In this document: piece by piece, positions 51,225 to 59,648 of the stretch | Layout of the letters: each line of letters starts with the position of its first letter | Position numbering within the stretch: position 1 is the first letter of the stretch | Assembly: GCA_964523295.1 (NCBI GenBank) | Contig: CAZGAH010000002.1 | Coordinates: forward strand, 80,688-144,687 | Direction: 5' to 3' | From: CAZGAH01 sp964523295 | GTDB lineage: Bacteria; Desulfobacterota; Desulfovibrionia; Desulfovibrionales; Desulfovibrionaceae | Length of the DNA stretch: 64,000 nucleotides | Position numbers and translations under genes: made by a program | The notes under the pieces: model-generated | Database searches by the model: none | What the model was told of the DNA's origin: nothing | What the model saw: the letters and a program-made list of their open reading frames with translations, nothing else

Positions 51225-51539
51225 ATGCCGTTGTACGAATACGAACATCTGGGCGAACCGTGCGCACGGGGGCGTTGTTTCGAAGAACTGCACTCAGCCG
51301 AGGCGCCGGACCTGGTCCGGTGCCCCGACTGCGGGCAGCCGGTGCGCAAACGGCTGACAGCCGCGCGCTTCAAGCGGCAGTACACCCCGGGCGAACTGCG
51401 CGACCGGGGCTTTACCAAACTGGTCCGGCGCGACGACGGCATCTATGAAAACGTCACCGCCAAGGCAGGGCAGAACCGCATCATCGATCGCGACCGACCG
51501 GAAACCATGGCCGGCCTGGACGTATCGCTGTCGGACTGA
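51225..51539 (+). CDS. Second, divergent FmdB-like zinc-ribbon protein
   Basis: 104 residues from ATG 51225. Starts MPLYEYEHLGEPCARGRCFE and has CPDCGQPVRK, so it keeps a zinc ribbon with a longer first loop (PCARGRC) than its neighbour. The rest (KRLTAARFKRQYTPGELRDR, DGIYENVTAKAG) is basic. It begins 14 bases after the first FmdB-type gene, so the pair is probably one transcript and arose from an old duplication. Function unknown. Confidence 0.82.
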   Translation: MPLYEYEHLGEPCARGRCFEELHSAEAPDLVRCPDCGQPVRKRLTAARFKRQYTPGELRDRGFTKLVRRDDGIYENVTAKAGQNRIIDRDRPETMAGLDVSLSD

Positions 51540-51540
51540 T

Positions 51541-51565
51541 TCCCCGGACACGCGGTGGCCGGGGA
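51541..51565 (+). terminator. Hairpin after the zinc-ribbon pair
   Basis: TCCCCGG (51541-51547) pairs with CCGGGGA (51559-51565) with an 11-base loop, directly after the stop codon. Only a weak T-stretch follows. Confidence 0.5.
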
Positions 51566-51651
51566 TTGCCTGCGTCCCTTTGCCCTCCTCCGGCCTGGCC
51601 GATGCCTGGCCCCTGTGCCCGGTTTTTTCTTTTTTTGTGAGGCGCTTTTCC

Positions 51652-52569
51652 ATGCACAACGACTCGTCACGACGTCCGGATAGCCGGCCCGGCCCGACCG
51701 CCGGCCGGGTTCTCCACCACGCGGCCACCGGTCCTTGCGCTCTGCGCGCCCTGCTGGCGCTCGGCATGACCCTGGTCGCCCTGGCGGGTTGGCTGCAACC
51801 GGCGTCGGCTATCGGCATGTTGCCCGATTTCACCGACATCGTCGCCAAAGCAACACCCGCCGTGCTCAACATCAGTTCGGAATCGACGTCACGACCGGCC
51901 AATCCCATGCGTGAGTTCCTGCGCCACTACGGCCAGGGCGCCCCCTTCGACGAGCTGTTCCGCGACTTCGACCGCTTTTTCGAGGTCCCGGGCACGGGCC
52001 GCCGGCGCCAGGCCCTGGGCACGGGCGTGCTCATCTCCCCGGAGGGCCTCATCCTGACCAACGGGCACGTCATCCAGGGCGCAACGAGCATAACGGTCGT
52101 GCTGCGCCAGGCGGACGGGCAGGACGCGGGCTACAAGGCGAGGGTCCTGGCCCTGGACCGCACCATGGACCTGGCCTTGCTGAAGATCGACGCCAAAGCC
52201 TCCCTGCCCTTTCTCGAGTTCGGCGATTCCCGCCGGCTCAAACCCGGGGAATGGGTCGTGGCCATCGGTAACCCCTTCGGCTTCGGCAACTCCGTGACCG
52301 TCGGCGTGGTCAGCGGCACGGGCCGATCCATCGGCGCCGGCCCCTTCGACAACTTCATCCAGACCGACGCCTCCATCAACCCCGGCAACAGCGGCGGCCC
52401 GCTTCTCAATACGCGCGGCGAAATCGTCGGCATCAACACCGCCATCGTCGCCGCGGGCCAGGGAATCGGCTTCGCCATCCCGAGCGAACAGGCCAGAGAA
52501 TGGCTGAGCCGCCTGCTCCAGGCCGCCGATCCCGGCCAGCGCCCATCCCCGCGCCGTTCACGGAAGTAG
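51652..52569 (+). CDS. Exported trypsin-like serine protease (DegP/HtrA type) without PDZ domain
   Basis: 305 residues from ATG 51652, after GAGG. A long signal region ends in LGMTLVALAGWLQPASAIG. The protease core carries the catalytic triad: His in LILTNGHVIQG, Asp in DRTMDLALLKI, and Ser in NPGNSGGPLLNTRGE. The oxyanion loop precedes the Ser as in DegP. After the protease domain only ~20 residues remain (RQRPSPRRSRK-like basic end), so there is no PDZ domain, which most HtrA proteins use for binding substrates or regulation. It could be a PDZ-less form, as seen in some bacteria, or truncated. No stop-codon anomaly seen. Confidence 0.88.
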   Translation: MHNDSSRRPDSRPGPTAGRVLHHAATGPCALRALLALGMTLVALAGWLQPASAIGMLPDFTDIVAKATPAVLNISSESTSRPANPMREFLRHYGQGAPFDELFRDFDRFFEVPGTGRRRQALGTGVLISPEGLILTNGHVIQGATSITVVLRQADGQDAGYKARVLALDRTMDLALLKIDAKASLPFLEFGDSRRLKPGEWVVAIGNPFGFGNSVTVGVVSGTGRSIGAGPFDNFIQTDASINPGNSGGPLLNTRGEIVGINTAIVAAGQGIGFAIPSEQAREWLSRLLQAADPGQRPSPRRSRK

Positions 52570-52740
52570 TGATCGATCCTTTGCCTGATACAAATTGATA
52601 CAGAACGTTAGCAGATTTTTCCTCCTGGTAAGAAAACATTCCCGTTGCATAGACCAGGCTCGAAGGCCTACAATAAGCGCTTGCGTATGCCAGGTGTTTC
52701 TCGTACACTGCTTGGCGGGACACTAGCAGCGCTCTTGAGG
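52570..52740. other. Intergenic region before the chemoreceptor
   Basis: Non-coding, relatively AT-rich at first. No riboswitch or small-RNA gene recognised; a c-di-GMP riboswitch was looked for and not seen. Confidence 0.5.
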
Positions 52741-52764
52741 CCGGCATGTTGCGGAACATGCCGG
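52741..52764. other. Perfect stem-loop in chemoreceptor leader
   Basis: CCGGCATGTT (52741-52750), GCGG loop, AACATGCCGG (52755-52764). It lies ~50 bases before the start codon and has no T-tract, so it could be a leader structure or the end of the preceding transcript. Confidence 0.5.
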
Positions 52765-52815
52765 TGCCGGGGGGGGAATCCTCGGCAACCCTCATCATGA
52801 GTAAGGAGTCGTTTC

Positions 52816-54651
52816 ATGCAGAAGCTGCTCGATGTCAATGTCATGACCAAGATCCTCGGCATTGCCATTGCCATTGTCATCTTGTTCATGGCCGGTACGC
52901 TATTCTTCACCCTGCCTGTCATGGAGTCGAAGCTCATCGGGTCGCGGATGAAGCAGATGCGCGACATGACCGAGACCGTGCACCGCCTGGTTACTGAATA
53001 CCAGGCGCGCGTCCAGAAGGGCGAATTCCCTCTCGAAGAAGCGCAACGCCGGGCCAAGGAGCGCATCCTCCACATGCGCTACGGGCAGGGCGACTATTTC
53101 TGGATCAACGACACGGCCCTCCCCTACCCGACCATGATCATGCATCCGACCAGCCCGGCACTGGACGGCAAGGTCCTGGACAATGAAAAGTTCAACAAGG
53201 CCACCCAGGTCCTGGCCGGCACGGACACAGGGGCGAGGCAGGACGTAGAACGAAAAAACCTGTTCCAGGCCACGGTTGAAGTCTGCCGCAAGGCTGGCGA
53301 GGGCTTCGTGACCTACCAGTGGCCCAAGCCGCTCAAGGAAGGCGGCGTGACCAAGGAACTTTTCACCAAAGAATCCTATGTCCGGCTTTTCGAGCCCTGG
53401 GGCTGGATCATCGGCACGGGCGTCTACGTTGACGATATCCAGGCCGAGATCGGCCATATCCGCAATCAGCTCCTGCTCATGTCCCTGGCCGTTACGCTCG
53501 TGTCGCTGCTGCTCACCTACGCCCTGGCCTCGACCATCTCCAAGCCCGCCAACGCCCTGGTGGCTTACGCCGCCGAGGTCGAAAAGGGCAATTACGACGC
53601 CAGGATCAGCGGCGTCTTCTCCGGTGAGCTGAAACATCTCAAGGCCAGCGTGCAGCTTATGGTCGCGGCGCTGAAGGAAAAAATCGCGCAGGCCGACGAG
53701 CACTCGCGCCAGGCGGGACTCGAGGCGGAGAACGCCCGGGTGGCGACACAGCAGGCGGAGCAGGCCAAACTGCAGGCCGAACGGGCGCGGCAGGAGGGCA
53801 TGCTCGCCGCGGCGGACCGCATTGAGGACATCGTGGCCATTCTCTCCACCGCCTCGGACGAGCTGTCGGCCCAGATCGACGAGTCCAGCAAAGGCGCGGC
53901 CGTGCAATCCCGACACATCGCCGAGACCGCCACGGCCATGGAAGAGATGAACGCCACGGTGATCGAGGTGGCCAAAAACGCCGGCCAGGCGGCCGAGACC
54001 TCCGACGGGGCGCGCAATCAGGCCCAGGACGGCGCGCGCGTCGTCGAAAACGTGGTCAAAGGCATCGCCTCGGTGCAGACGCAGGCCCTCGCGCTCAAGC
54101 AGGATATGGCCGAGCTGGGCGCGCAGGCCGAGGGCATCGGCCGGATCATGGGCGTCATTTCCGACATCGCCGACCAGACCAACCTGCTGGCGCTCAACGC
54201 CGCCATCGAGGCCGCGCGCGCCGGAGAAGCCGGACGGGGTTTCGCCGTCGTGGCGGACGAAGTCCGCAAGCTCGCCGAAAAGACCATGACCGCGACCAAG
54301 GAAGTCGGCGACGCCATTCGCGACATTCAGCAGGGCACGCGCAAGAACGTGGATAACGTGGATCGCGCCGTGCGCACCATCGAAGAAACCACGACGCAGG
54401 CGGCCAGGTCCGGCGAAGCCCTGGCCGAAATCGTCCACCTGGTGGAGTCCTCCACGGATCAGGTCCGTTCCATCGCCACGGCATCCGAACAACAATCCGC
54501 CGCCAGCGACCAGATCAGCCGCGCGATATCCACCATCAATGCCATTGCCCAGCAAAGCGCGGATGGCATGGACCAGGCGGCCCAGGCCGTATCCCAGCTG
54601 GCCGAGCAGGCCCAGGCCCTGAAGCGCCTTGTCGACGAACTCAAGGGCTGA
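52816..54651 (+). CDS. Methyl-accepting chemotaxis protein with Cache sensor
   Basis: 611 residues from ATG 52816 after AAGGAG. TM1 ~12-34 (ILGIAIAIVILFMAGTLFF); periplasmic single-Cache domain (~40-215) with GDYFWINDTALPYPTMIMHP and EPWGWIIGTGVYVDD; TM2 ~222-240; HAMP (KPANALVAYAAEVEKGNYDA); a coiled coil; and the cytoplasmic signalling tip IADQTNLLALNAAIEAARAG, EAGRGFAVVADEVRKLAE. Binds small ligands (often organic acids) and controls CheA. No CheR/CheB-type pentapeptide was seen at the end. No chemotaxis genes adjacent. Confidence 0.95.
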   Translation: MQKLLDVNVMTKILGIAIAIVILFMAGTLFFTLPVMESKLIGSRMKQMRDMTETVHRLVTEYQARVQKGEFPLEEAQRRAKERILHMRYGQGDYFWINDTALPYPTMIMHPTSPALDGKVLDNEKFNKATQVLAGTDTGARQDVERKNLFQATVEVCRKAGEGFVTYQWPKPLKEGGVTKELFTKESYVRLFEPWGWIIGTGVYVDDIQAEIGHIRNQLLLMSLAVTLVSLLLTYALASTISKPANALVAYAAEVEKGNYDARISGVFSGELKHLKASVQLMVAALKEKIAQADEHSRQAGLEAENARVATQQAEQAKLQAERARQEGMLAAADRIEDIVAILSTASDELSAQIDESSKGAAVQSRHIAETATAMEEMNATVIEVAKNAGQAAETSDGARNQAQDGARVVENVVKGIASVQTQALALKQDMAELGAQAEGIGRIMGVISDIADQTNLLALNAAIEAARAGEAGRGFAVVADEVRKLAEKTMTATKEVGDAIRDIQQGTRKNVDNVDRAVRTIEETTTQAARSGEALAEIVHLVESSTDQVRSIATASEQQSAASDQISRAISTINAIAQQSADGMDQAAQAVSQLAEQAQALKRLVDELKG

Positions 54652-54669
54652 GCCGGAAGCCCGGCCGCA

Positions 54670-54696
54670 CCGCAGGCGCAGGGGGCACGCCTGCGG
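54670..54696 (+). terminator. Stem-loop after the chemoreceptor gene
   Basis: CCGCAGGCG (54670-54678) pairs with CGCCTGCGG (54688-54696) around a 9-base loop, 18 bases after the stop codon. Confidence 0.6.
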
Positions 54697-54771
54697 AACA
54701 GGGCCACAAACGACGCCGCCATCCGCCGGAAATCCCGCTAACAGGACCTCGCCTGCGCTACGCAAGCGGCG

Positions 54772-55012
54772 GTGCCGGACGCGCACGATTCGCACCTTTA
54801 CACCCTTTTTCGCCCCTATTACAAAGACGGAGAGTTTCTGTCGCTGCGGCGCTTCATCCGCGACGACGAACGCCCTGCGCGAGCACGGGGAGGAGCTGCT
54901 CCTGCGCTTCGAGTAACGGCCCGGCGAGCAGACGCGCAAGCAGGACGAGTTGAAGCTGAGAGCGTCTGCTCGGGCAGGAGTTCAAACGCTTGATGTTCGC
55001 AGAGGAGATAAT
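54772..55012 (+). pseudogene. Frameshifted coding remnant upstream of the ATPase gene
   Basis: Successive short frames look like pieces of one gene: AHDSHLYTLFRPYYKDGEFL and SLRRFIRDDE in one frame, ALREHGEELLLRFE to a stop in a second, and RLLGQEFKRLMFAEEIIQ in a third, running up to the ATPase start. I cannot name the family. Alternatively the area is non-coding. Confidence 0.35.
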
Positions 55013-55015
55013 ACA

Positions 55016-56125
55016 ATGAGTAAATTGGCGGCATTATCCCTGAATGGATTCCAATCGATAAAACGATTGGAGCTTGAATTTAAGGATATCAACATTCTGA
55101 TTGGGGCGAATGGCGCGGGAAAGTCAAACCTTATCAGATTTTTTTCTATGCTGAATTGCATGCTTACAGGCGGGCTAAGGAGCTTCACCATAAAAAACGG
55201 AGGCGCTTCAAGTCTCTTGCATTATGGCCCTAAAGTAACGCCCGAAATCTCTGCTCAGCTTTTTTTCGAAAGTCAAACGGGGCTGAATAGCTATAGCGTT
55301 GTGCTACAACATGCAGCCAATGATACTCTTTTTTATTCTCACGAGGAGATCGCCTACAAGAGTTACGGACTCGAAGACAGGATGCCTTTTCAGAAAAAAT
55401 TTGACGGAGGACATACCGAATCAATATTTTGCGATATTGAGGACCTTGGAGGAGCCACAAAAACGACGGCACATTTTATACAAAAGGCTATGAGCATGTG
55501 GCGTGTATTCCATTTTCACGACACATCGCCTGAAAGCCGCATCAAACAGGCAAACTCCATTCACGACAATATTTACCTGCGCCACAATGCCGGAAATCTT
55601 GCCTCCTTTCTGTACGCGATGCAAAATAGTCAACCGCAATTCTACAAAAGGATTGTCCGAACTATCCAAATGGTCGCTCCATTTTTTCATGATTTCGTAT
55701 TAGCGCCAGAAGGAGAGTCCATCATCCTGCGTTGGGAGCCCAAGGGGGCTGACACGATCTTTGGCCCGCACCAAATATCAGATGGCACGCTTCGGTTTAT
55801 GGCGCTTGCGACCCTTCTTTTGCAGCCATCGTTGCCAGAGACAATCGTGATAGATGAACCAGAGCTTGGGCTCCATCCGTATGCTCTCTTACTTCTTTCT
55901 GATTTAGTGAAAAAGGCCTCTACACAAAGCCAAATACTTATTGCTACGCAATCAGAACCCCTTCTCGATCATTTCGATACAGACAATATTATCGTTGTAG
56001 ATCACAGATCAGGCTGCTCTGAGTTTAAACGGCTTCACGCTGAAGACCTTTCACATTGGCGAGAAGAGTACACCGTGTCGCAACAGTGGTCGATGAACGT
56101 GTTTGGCGGGAGGCCCGGGCTATGA
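55016..56125 (+). CDS. ABC-type AAA ATPase (RecF/OLD-like), first gene of ATPase-DUF4276 pair
   Basis: 369 residues from ATG 55016 after AGAGGAG. Starts MSKLAALSLNGFQSIKRLEL, Walker A in LIGANGAGKSNLIRFFS (~residue 32), a signature-like ISDGTLRFMALATLLLQPS, Walker B IVIDEPELGLHPYALLLLSD, and a final His-switch-like QILIATQSEPLLDHFD. This is the ATPase fold of OLD, RecF and PARIS AriA proteins, which hydrolyse ATP to sense foreign DNA or proteins. The gene is visibly AT-richer than its neighbours, a sign of acquisition. Its stop overlaps the next gene's start (ATGA). I infer a defence module because of the partner; the ATPase alone does not prove it. Confidence 0.87.
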   Translation: MSKLAALSLNGFQSIKRLELEFKDINILIGANGAGKSNLIRFFSMLNCMLTGGLRSFTIKNGGASSLLHYGPKVTPEISAQLFFESQTGLNSYSVVLQHAANDTLFYSHEEIAYKSYGLEDRMPFQKKFDGGHTESIFCDIEDLGGATKTTAHFIQKAMSMWRVFHFHDTSPESRIKQANSIHDNIYLRHNAGNLASFLYAMQNSQPQFYKRIVRTIQMVAPFFHDFVLAPEGESIILRWEPKGADTIFGPHQISDGTLRFMALATLLLQPSLPETIVIDEPELGLHPYALLLLSDLVKKASTQSQILIATQSEPLLDHFDTDNIIVVDHRSGCSEFKRLHAEDLSHWREEYTVSQQWSMNVFGGRPGL

Positions 56126-56799
56126 AGCGTCTTGTCATAATAGCCGAAGGCTGTACTGAAGAAGCTTTTGTAAAGCAAATGTTAGTTCCCCATTTTTCAC
56201 CACTGGAGATATATATTAGTTGCGGCATGCTATCACCCGGCAAGGAGGCCTCCAGAGCGCAAAAAGGAGGATGGGGTCGTACAAAACGCGAATACGCGAG
56301 GATAAAGAATCAGCTAGAGACCTGGATGAAGCAAGACCCTGCCGCGTATTTCACCACGATGCTCGATTATTACGGCTTACCCACGGATTTCCCAGGAACA
56401 ACAGCAACGAGAAGTCATCTCCCGGGGAACTCGAATGTTTTGACAATAGAAAACGCCTTCGCGCAAGACATCGGCAGCCCCCAATTTGTTCCTTACATCC
56501 AGTTATATGAATTTGAAGCATTACTGTTTTCTGATCCAGATGCATTTCGTGCAGCCGATCCTTCCATCTCACCCCAACAGATAGAAGGGCTCAAAAAAAT
56601 TCTCGCCGCTTTTCACCATAATCCCGAAGAGATCAACGACTCCTGGCAAACGTGTCCATCTCGTCGAATTGAGGAACTTATACCTCGGTACGCCAAAAAC
56701 GTTGATGGACCACAAATCGCCGAAGAAATTGGACTGGATTCCTTGCGTAGGCATTGTGCGCATTTTAACGCATGGATTCAGCAGTTAGAAACGCTGTAA
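56122..56799 (+). CDS. DUF4276 protein (TOPRIM-like), second gene of ATPase pair
   Basis: 225 residues from ATG 56122, overlapping the ATPase stop, with GGGAGG upstream. Begins MKRLVIIAEGCTEEAFVKQM, where EGxTE is the acidic motif of DUF4276, then YFTTMLDYYGLPTDFPG and LYEFEALLFSDPDAF, all typical of the family. DUF4276 is thought to resemble the TOPRIM fold, as in the nuclease part of OLD and AriB. A glutamate and aspartates consistent with metal binding are present. It is AT-rich like its partner. Together the pair resembles split OLD or PARIS-type anti-phage modules, in which the ATPase restrains a toxic nuclease. Activity is inferred. Confidence 0.85.
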   Translation: MKRLVIIAEGCTEEAFVKQMLVPHFSPLEIYISCGMLSPGKEASRAQKGGWGRTKREYARIKNQLETWMKQDPAAYFTTMLDYYGLPTDFPGTTATRSHLPGNSNVLTIENAFAQDIGSPQFVPYIQLYEFEALLFSDPDAFRAADPSISPQQIEGLKKILAAFHHNPEEINDSWQTCPSRRIEELIPRYAKNVDGPQIAEEIGLDSLRRHCAHFNAWIQQLETL

Positions 56800-56896
56800 C
56801 GTGTTTAGACTTAACGACAGCACCGCCTCAGGAGGACCGGCCATCGTAGACTTTTCCGCCCTGCTCAATATCGTAGAGGACTATCTGGCCTTTTGA
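56800..56896 (+). pseudogene. Short coding-like remnant downstream of the DUF4276 gene
   Basis: An uninterrupted frame reads VFRLNDSTASGGPAIVDFSA then LLNIVEDYLAF to a TGA at 56894. It has no start and no recognised family. It may be the tail of a gene displaced by arrival of the ATPase-DUF4276 pair, perhaps the same one as the fragment at 54772, but the match is not proven. Confidence 0.3.
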
Positions 56897-56962
56897 GAGG
56901 AGCAGACTCGCGACAATAGAGTTTGTCCATAGTGAAACGCCGTTTCGCTCTCATCAAAGGGA

Positions 56963-56988
56963 TTTGCTGCTGGTTTACTCGCAGCAAA
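56963..56988. terminator. Stem-loop downstream of pyrD
   Basis: TTTGCTGC (56963-56970) pairs with GCAGCAAA (56981-56988) around a 10-base loop, about 65 bases beyond the pyrD stop. Function inferred from position. Confidence 0.35.
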
Positions 56989-57053
56989 CGCGGCGCGAAG
57001 GCGACCGCAGGTGCAGGGGGCGCGTCTGCGTTGCGCGGGCGGCGGCGTCGGAC

Positions 57054-57977
57054 TCACCCCCCGGTCAGCAACCGCCCGCGGAAGTCCTCCCAGCAGTCGA
57101 TATCCAGCTCTTCCGCCAGGGCTGACAACGCGTCGATCAGCGCGAAGGAAAAGTCCGGTCGCAAGAAATTGGCCGTGCCGATCTGGACCGCGTGCGCGCC
57201 GACCAGCAGAAATTCCAGTACATCCGCGGCCGAGGTGATGCCGCCCAGGCCGATGACCGGGATGCGCACTGCCCGGCAGACCTGATACACGCAGCGCAGC
57301 GCCACCGGCTTGATGGCCGGACCGGACAGTCCGCCGATGACGTTGGCCAGCCGCGGGCGTCGGGTGCGGATGTCCACGGCCAGGCCGCTCAGGGTATTGA
57401 TGCAGGAGATCATGTCCGCGCCCGCGTCCTCTACCGCGCGCGCCATGGCGGCGATGTCGGTCACGTTCGGGGACAGCTTGACGATCACGGGCGTGGACCT
57501 GGCCTGCGCCTTGACGGCCGCGGTCACCTGGGCCGCCAGCCCGGGATCCTGGCCAAAGAGCACGCCGCCGGCCTTGACGTTGGGGCACGAGATGTTCACC
57601 TCGAGCGCGGCAATGCCCTCGGCGTTGGCCAGCACGCCGGCCAGCTCGGCGAACTCCGCGGCGTCCGTGGCGTAGAGATTGGCGATAATGGCCGCGTCCC
57701 GCCAGGGCAGCAGCGGCAGCTTGTCCCGCAGAAAGGCCTCGACGCCGATATTCTGAATCCCGATGGCATTGAGCATCCCGCACGGCGTCTCCGCCAGCCG
57801 CGGCATGGGGTTGCCCGCGCGCGGCCGCAGGGAGAGCCCCTTGACGACAATGCCGCCCAGTCGCCGCAGATCGCCGTAGGGGGCAAACTCCAGGCCGTAG
57901 CCGAAGGTTCCGGAGGCCGTGAGAATGGGATTTTTCAGCCTGAGACCGGGCAGTACGACGGTCATATCCCTGGTCAT
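57054..57977 (-). CDS. pyrD: Dihydroorotate dehydrogenase B, catalytic subunit
   Basis: Oxidises dihydroorotate to orotate in pyrimidine synthesis. 307 residues from ATG 57977 (MTRDMTVVLPGLRLKNPILT), with AAAGGA eight bases upstream. FMN-binding TIM barrel with ALEVNISCPNVKAGG (the catalytic Cys of class 1 enzymes), GADMISCINTLSGLAVDI, the IPVIGLGGITSAADVLEFLL phosphate-binding loops, and GAHAVQIGTANFL. Class 1B enzymes need a PyrK subunit, and pyrK ends four bases upstream, so the complex is complete. Confidence 0.95.
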   Translation of the reverse strand: MTRDMTVVLPGLRLKNPILTASGTFGYGLEFAPYGDLRRLGGIVVKGLSLRPRAGNPMPRLAETPCGMLNAIGIQNIGVEAFLRDKLPLLPWRDAAIIANLYATDAAEFAELAGVLANAEGIAALEVNISCPNVKAGGVLFGQDPGLAAQVTAAVKAQARSTPVIVKLSPNVTDIAAMARAVEDAGADMISCINTLSGLAVDIRTRRPRLANVIGGLSGPAIKPVALRCVYQVCRAVRIPVIGLGGITSAADVLEFLLVGAHAVQIGTANFLRPDFSFALIDALSALAEELDIDCWEDFRGRLLTGG

Positions 57978-57981
57978 GGGG

Positions 57982-58770
57982 TCATCCTTTCGCGTTCAGA
58001 TCGATCGTATCGGCCCAGAACACCGGCCCGTGCGTACAGACCTGCAGCGGCCAGCCCCGGGTATCCGGGGTGACGCAGCCCAGGCAGGCGCCGACGCCGC
58101 AGGCCATGCGATTCTCCAGCGAAAGCTGGGCCCGACACCCGAACTCGCTGGCCAGAGCGCTCACCGTACGCAGAAACGGCGTCGGCCCGCAGGCCAGCAG
58201 CAGTCCGCCGGCCTGGCGTTCGACCGTGCTGCGCAACAACCGGATAAAGGTCGCAAGTCCGTCCGGACCTTTCTCCCGATAGCTGACGCATTGCAGCGCC
58301 TTGTCAAAACGCGCCCAGGGGTAACAGTCCAGCGGCAAGCGGTGGCCGAAGAGCAGCCGCAGATTCTCCGGTCGCGGATGTCGCGCCGCGTAGCCGATAA
58401 AGGGCGCCAGCCCGACGCCGCCGGCCAGTAGCAGCGTCGGCGTATCCGGCTCGCAGACAAAGCTGGTACCGAGCGGCCCCCAGACGGTCACCGGCGCGCC
58501 CGGCGGCAACCCGGCCAGCCGGCCCGTACCGCGGCCCACGACCTGAAAAAACAGATGCAGCCCCTGCTCATCGACGCGGGAAATAGAAAACGGCCGCGCC
58601 CAGAGCAACTCATTCCCCCAGCACTCGGGCCGCAACATAACAAACTGCCCGGGCCGCCACTCCGCCCAACCCGGGGGATCGAGCGTCAGCTCGAAACAAA
58701 CGGCCGAATCAGACTCCGACCCGAGCGGCCGCAACGCCCGGATAGACAGCGTCAAACAGCATGGCGTCAT
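57982..58770 (-). CDS. pyrK: Dihydroorotate dehydrogenase B, electron-transfer subunit
   Basis: 262 residues from ATG 58770. Passes electrons from PyrD to NAD+. FAD-binding domain with RPFSISRVDEQGLHLFFQVV and GPLGTSF; NAD-binding domain with TLLLAGGVGLAPFIGYAARH; a 2Fe-2S cluster in NRMACGVGACLGCVT with a fourth Cys in LQVCTHGPVF. This is the PyrK/ferredoxin-NADP-reductase fold. It is cotranscribed with pyrD, which starts four bases after its stop. Confidence 0.94.
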   Translation of the reverse strand: MTPCCLTLSIRALRPLGSESDSAVCFELTLDPPGWAEWRPGQFVMLRPECWGNELLWARPFSISRVDEQGLHLFFQVVGRGTGRLAGLPPGAPVTVWGPLGTSFVCEPDTPTLLLAGGVGLAPFIGYAARHPRPENLRLLFGHRLPLDCYPWARFDKALQCVSYREKGPDGLATFIRLLRSTVERQAGGLLLACGPTPFLRTVSALASEFGCRAQLSLENRMACGVGACLGCVTPDTRGWPLQVCTHGPVFWADTIDLNAKG

Positions 58771-59436
58771 CGTGGCCCCGTCACTCCGTTAAAAGTTGAC
58801 CGCCCGCCCACCCCTGAGCCGAGCGCGCGCGAAGGACAAGGTAAAATGCTTTGCCGTGCTTGTCGAGCATTGCGATTCGCCCGGAAGCGCAGCACGCGAA
58901 CCTTCGCCACGCCCCCCCCCGGCCTTCCCCCCGCTCGCGTTGCGCTGAGGCTGGAGCAGGTTGGGGGGGGAGCAGAATCTGCCTGATCCCAATCTTGTCA
59001 GTGATACGGAATTCTGGTATTTGCTCCCTGCCAACAGACACAATCAACTGTGCTCGATAGTCTTGTGCTGCCCAGGCGTATATCCGGTGAGATTCGCGTG
59101 GAGGAGACGGAGAGCATGGCGGAGAGCGGCCACGACCGCGGACAGACCCGGCATGAAGTGCTCGCGGGCGTGGCTATTGAAGACCACGAGCTGAGGAATC
59201 GCATTGCTCGACCACGGGGCGACGATGCCAACGCATAAAAACAGAAAAGGCAATGCCGGCAAGCGCCGGCAAAGCCTCCAGCTCAAATTTATTTCGCCCG
59301 ACTCTTCGTGTCAACGGTTTTCAACAAACTTTGCCGCGAAGCGGAATGCAAGCTCCACAGGGACAGTTGAAGCCATACAGAACGAAATGCCTTGCCGCAT
59401 AACGGAGTCAGTTGGCCGTTGCCAGAGGGATGCCTC
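58771..59436. other. Non-coding stretch upstream of the HsdR relic
   Basis: No intact gene. Low-complexity G and C runs occur around 58911-58975. A minus-strand frame (VVAALRHALRLLHANLTGYT at about 59060-59150) lacks any recognised family and may be chance. No insertion-sequence ends were found. Confidence 0.5.
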
Positions 59437-59578
59437 TAAAGAGTCGGTCAAAGCCAAACTCCGCGTCATAGTCCGCCGCATCCTCAAGCGCTATGGCTAT
59501 CCGCCGGACAAGCAGACGCAAGCGACCATTACCGTATTGCGGCAGGCCGAGGCATTTGGCGAATGGTTGGCGGCGTAA
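59437..59578 (+). pseudogene. C-terminal relic of type I restriction subunit HsdR
   Basis: The frame ends with SVKAKLRVIVRRILKRYGYP then PDKQTQATITVLRQAEAFGE and a TAA at 59576. VKAKLRVxVKRILxKYGYPPDKQ followed by a helix and QAE is the characteristic end of HsdR (DUF3387 region). No earlier HsdR motifs, HsdM or HsdS are in the window, so this is a stub left after deletion. The upstream part of the open frame is unrelated. Confidence 0.78.
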
Positions 59579-59648
59579 TCGTCCGCCCTGACTGCCCGGC
59601 TCGCGACCTTGCACCATTTGCCTTCTCCGCGCGCAAAGGAGCTCGACC

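Noticed and set aside
52741..52764. c-di-GMP riboswitch before the chemoreceptor gene
   Set aside because: The stem-loop is a simple perfect palindrome without the conserved core of GEMM riboswitches.
58789..59043. Minus-strand frames of 84-88 residues upstream of pyrK
   Set aside because: Low-complexity, G/C-run derived, no ribosome site or family resemblance.
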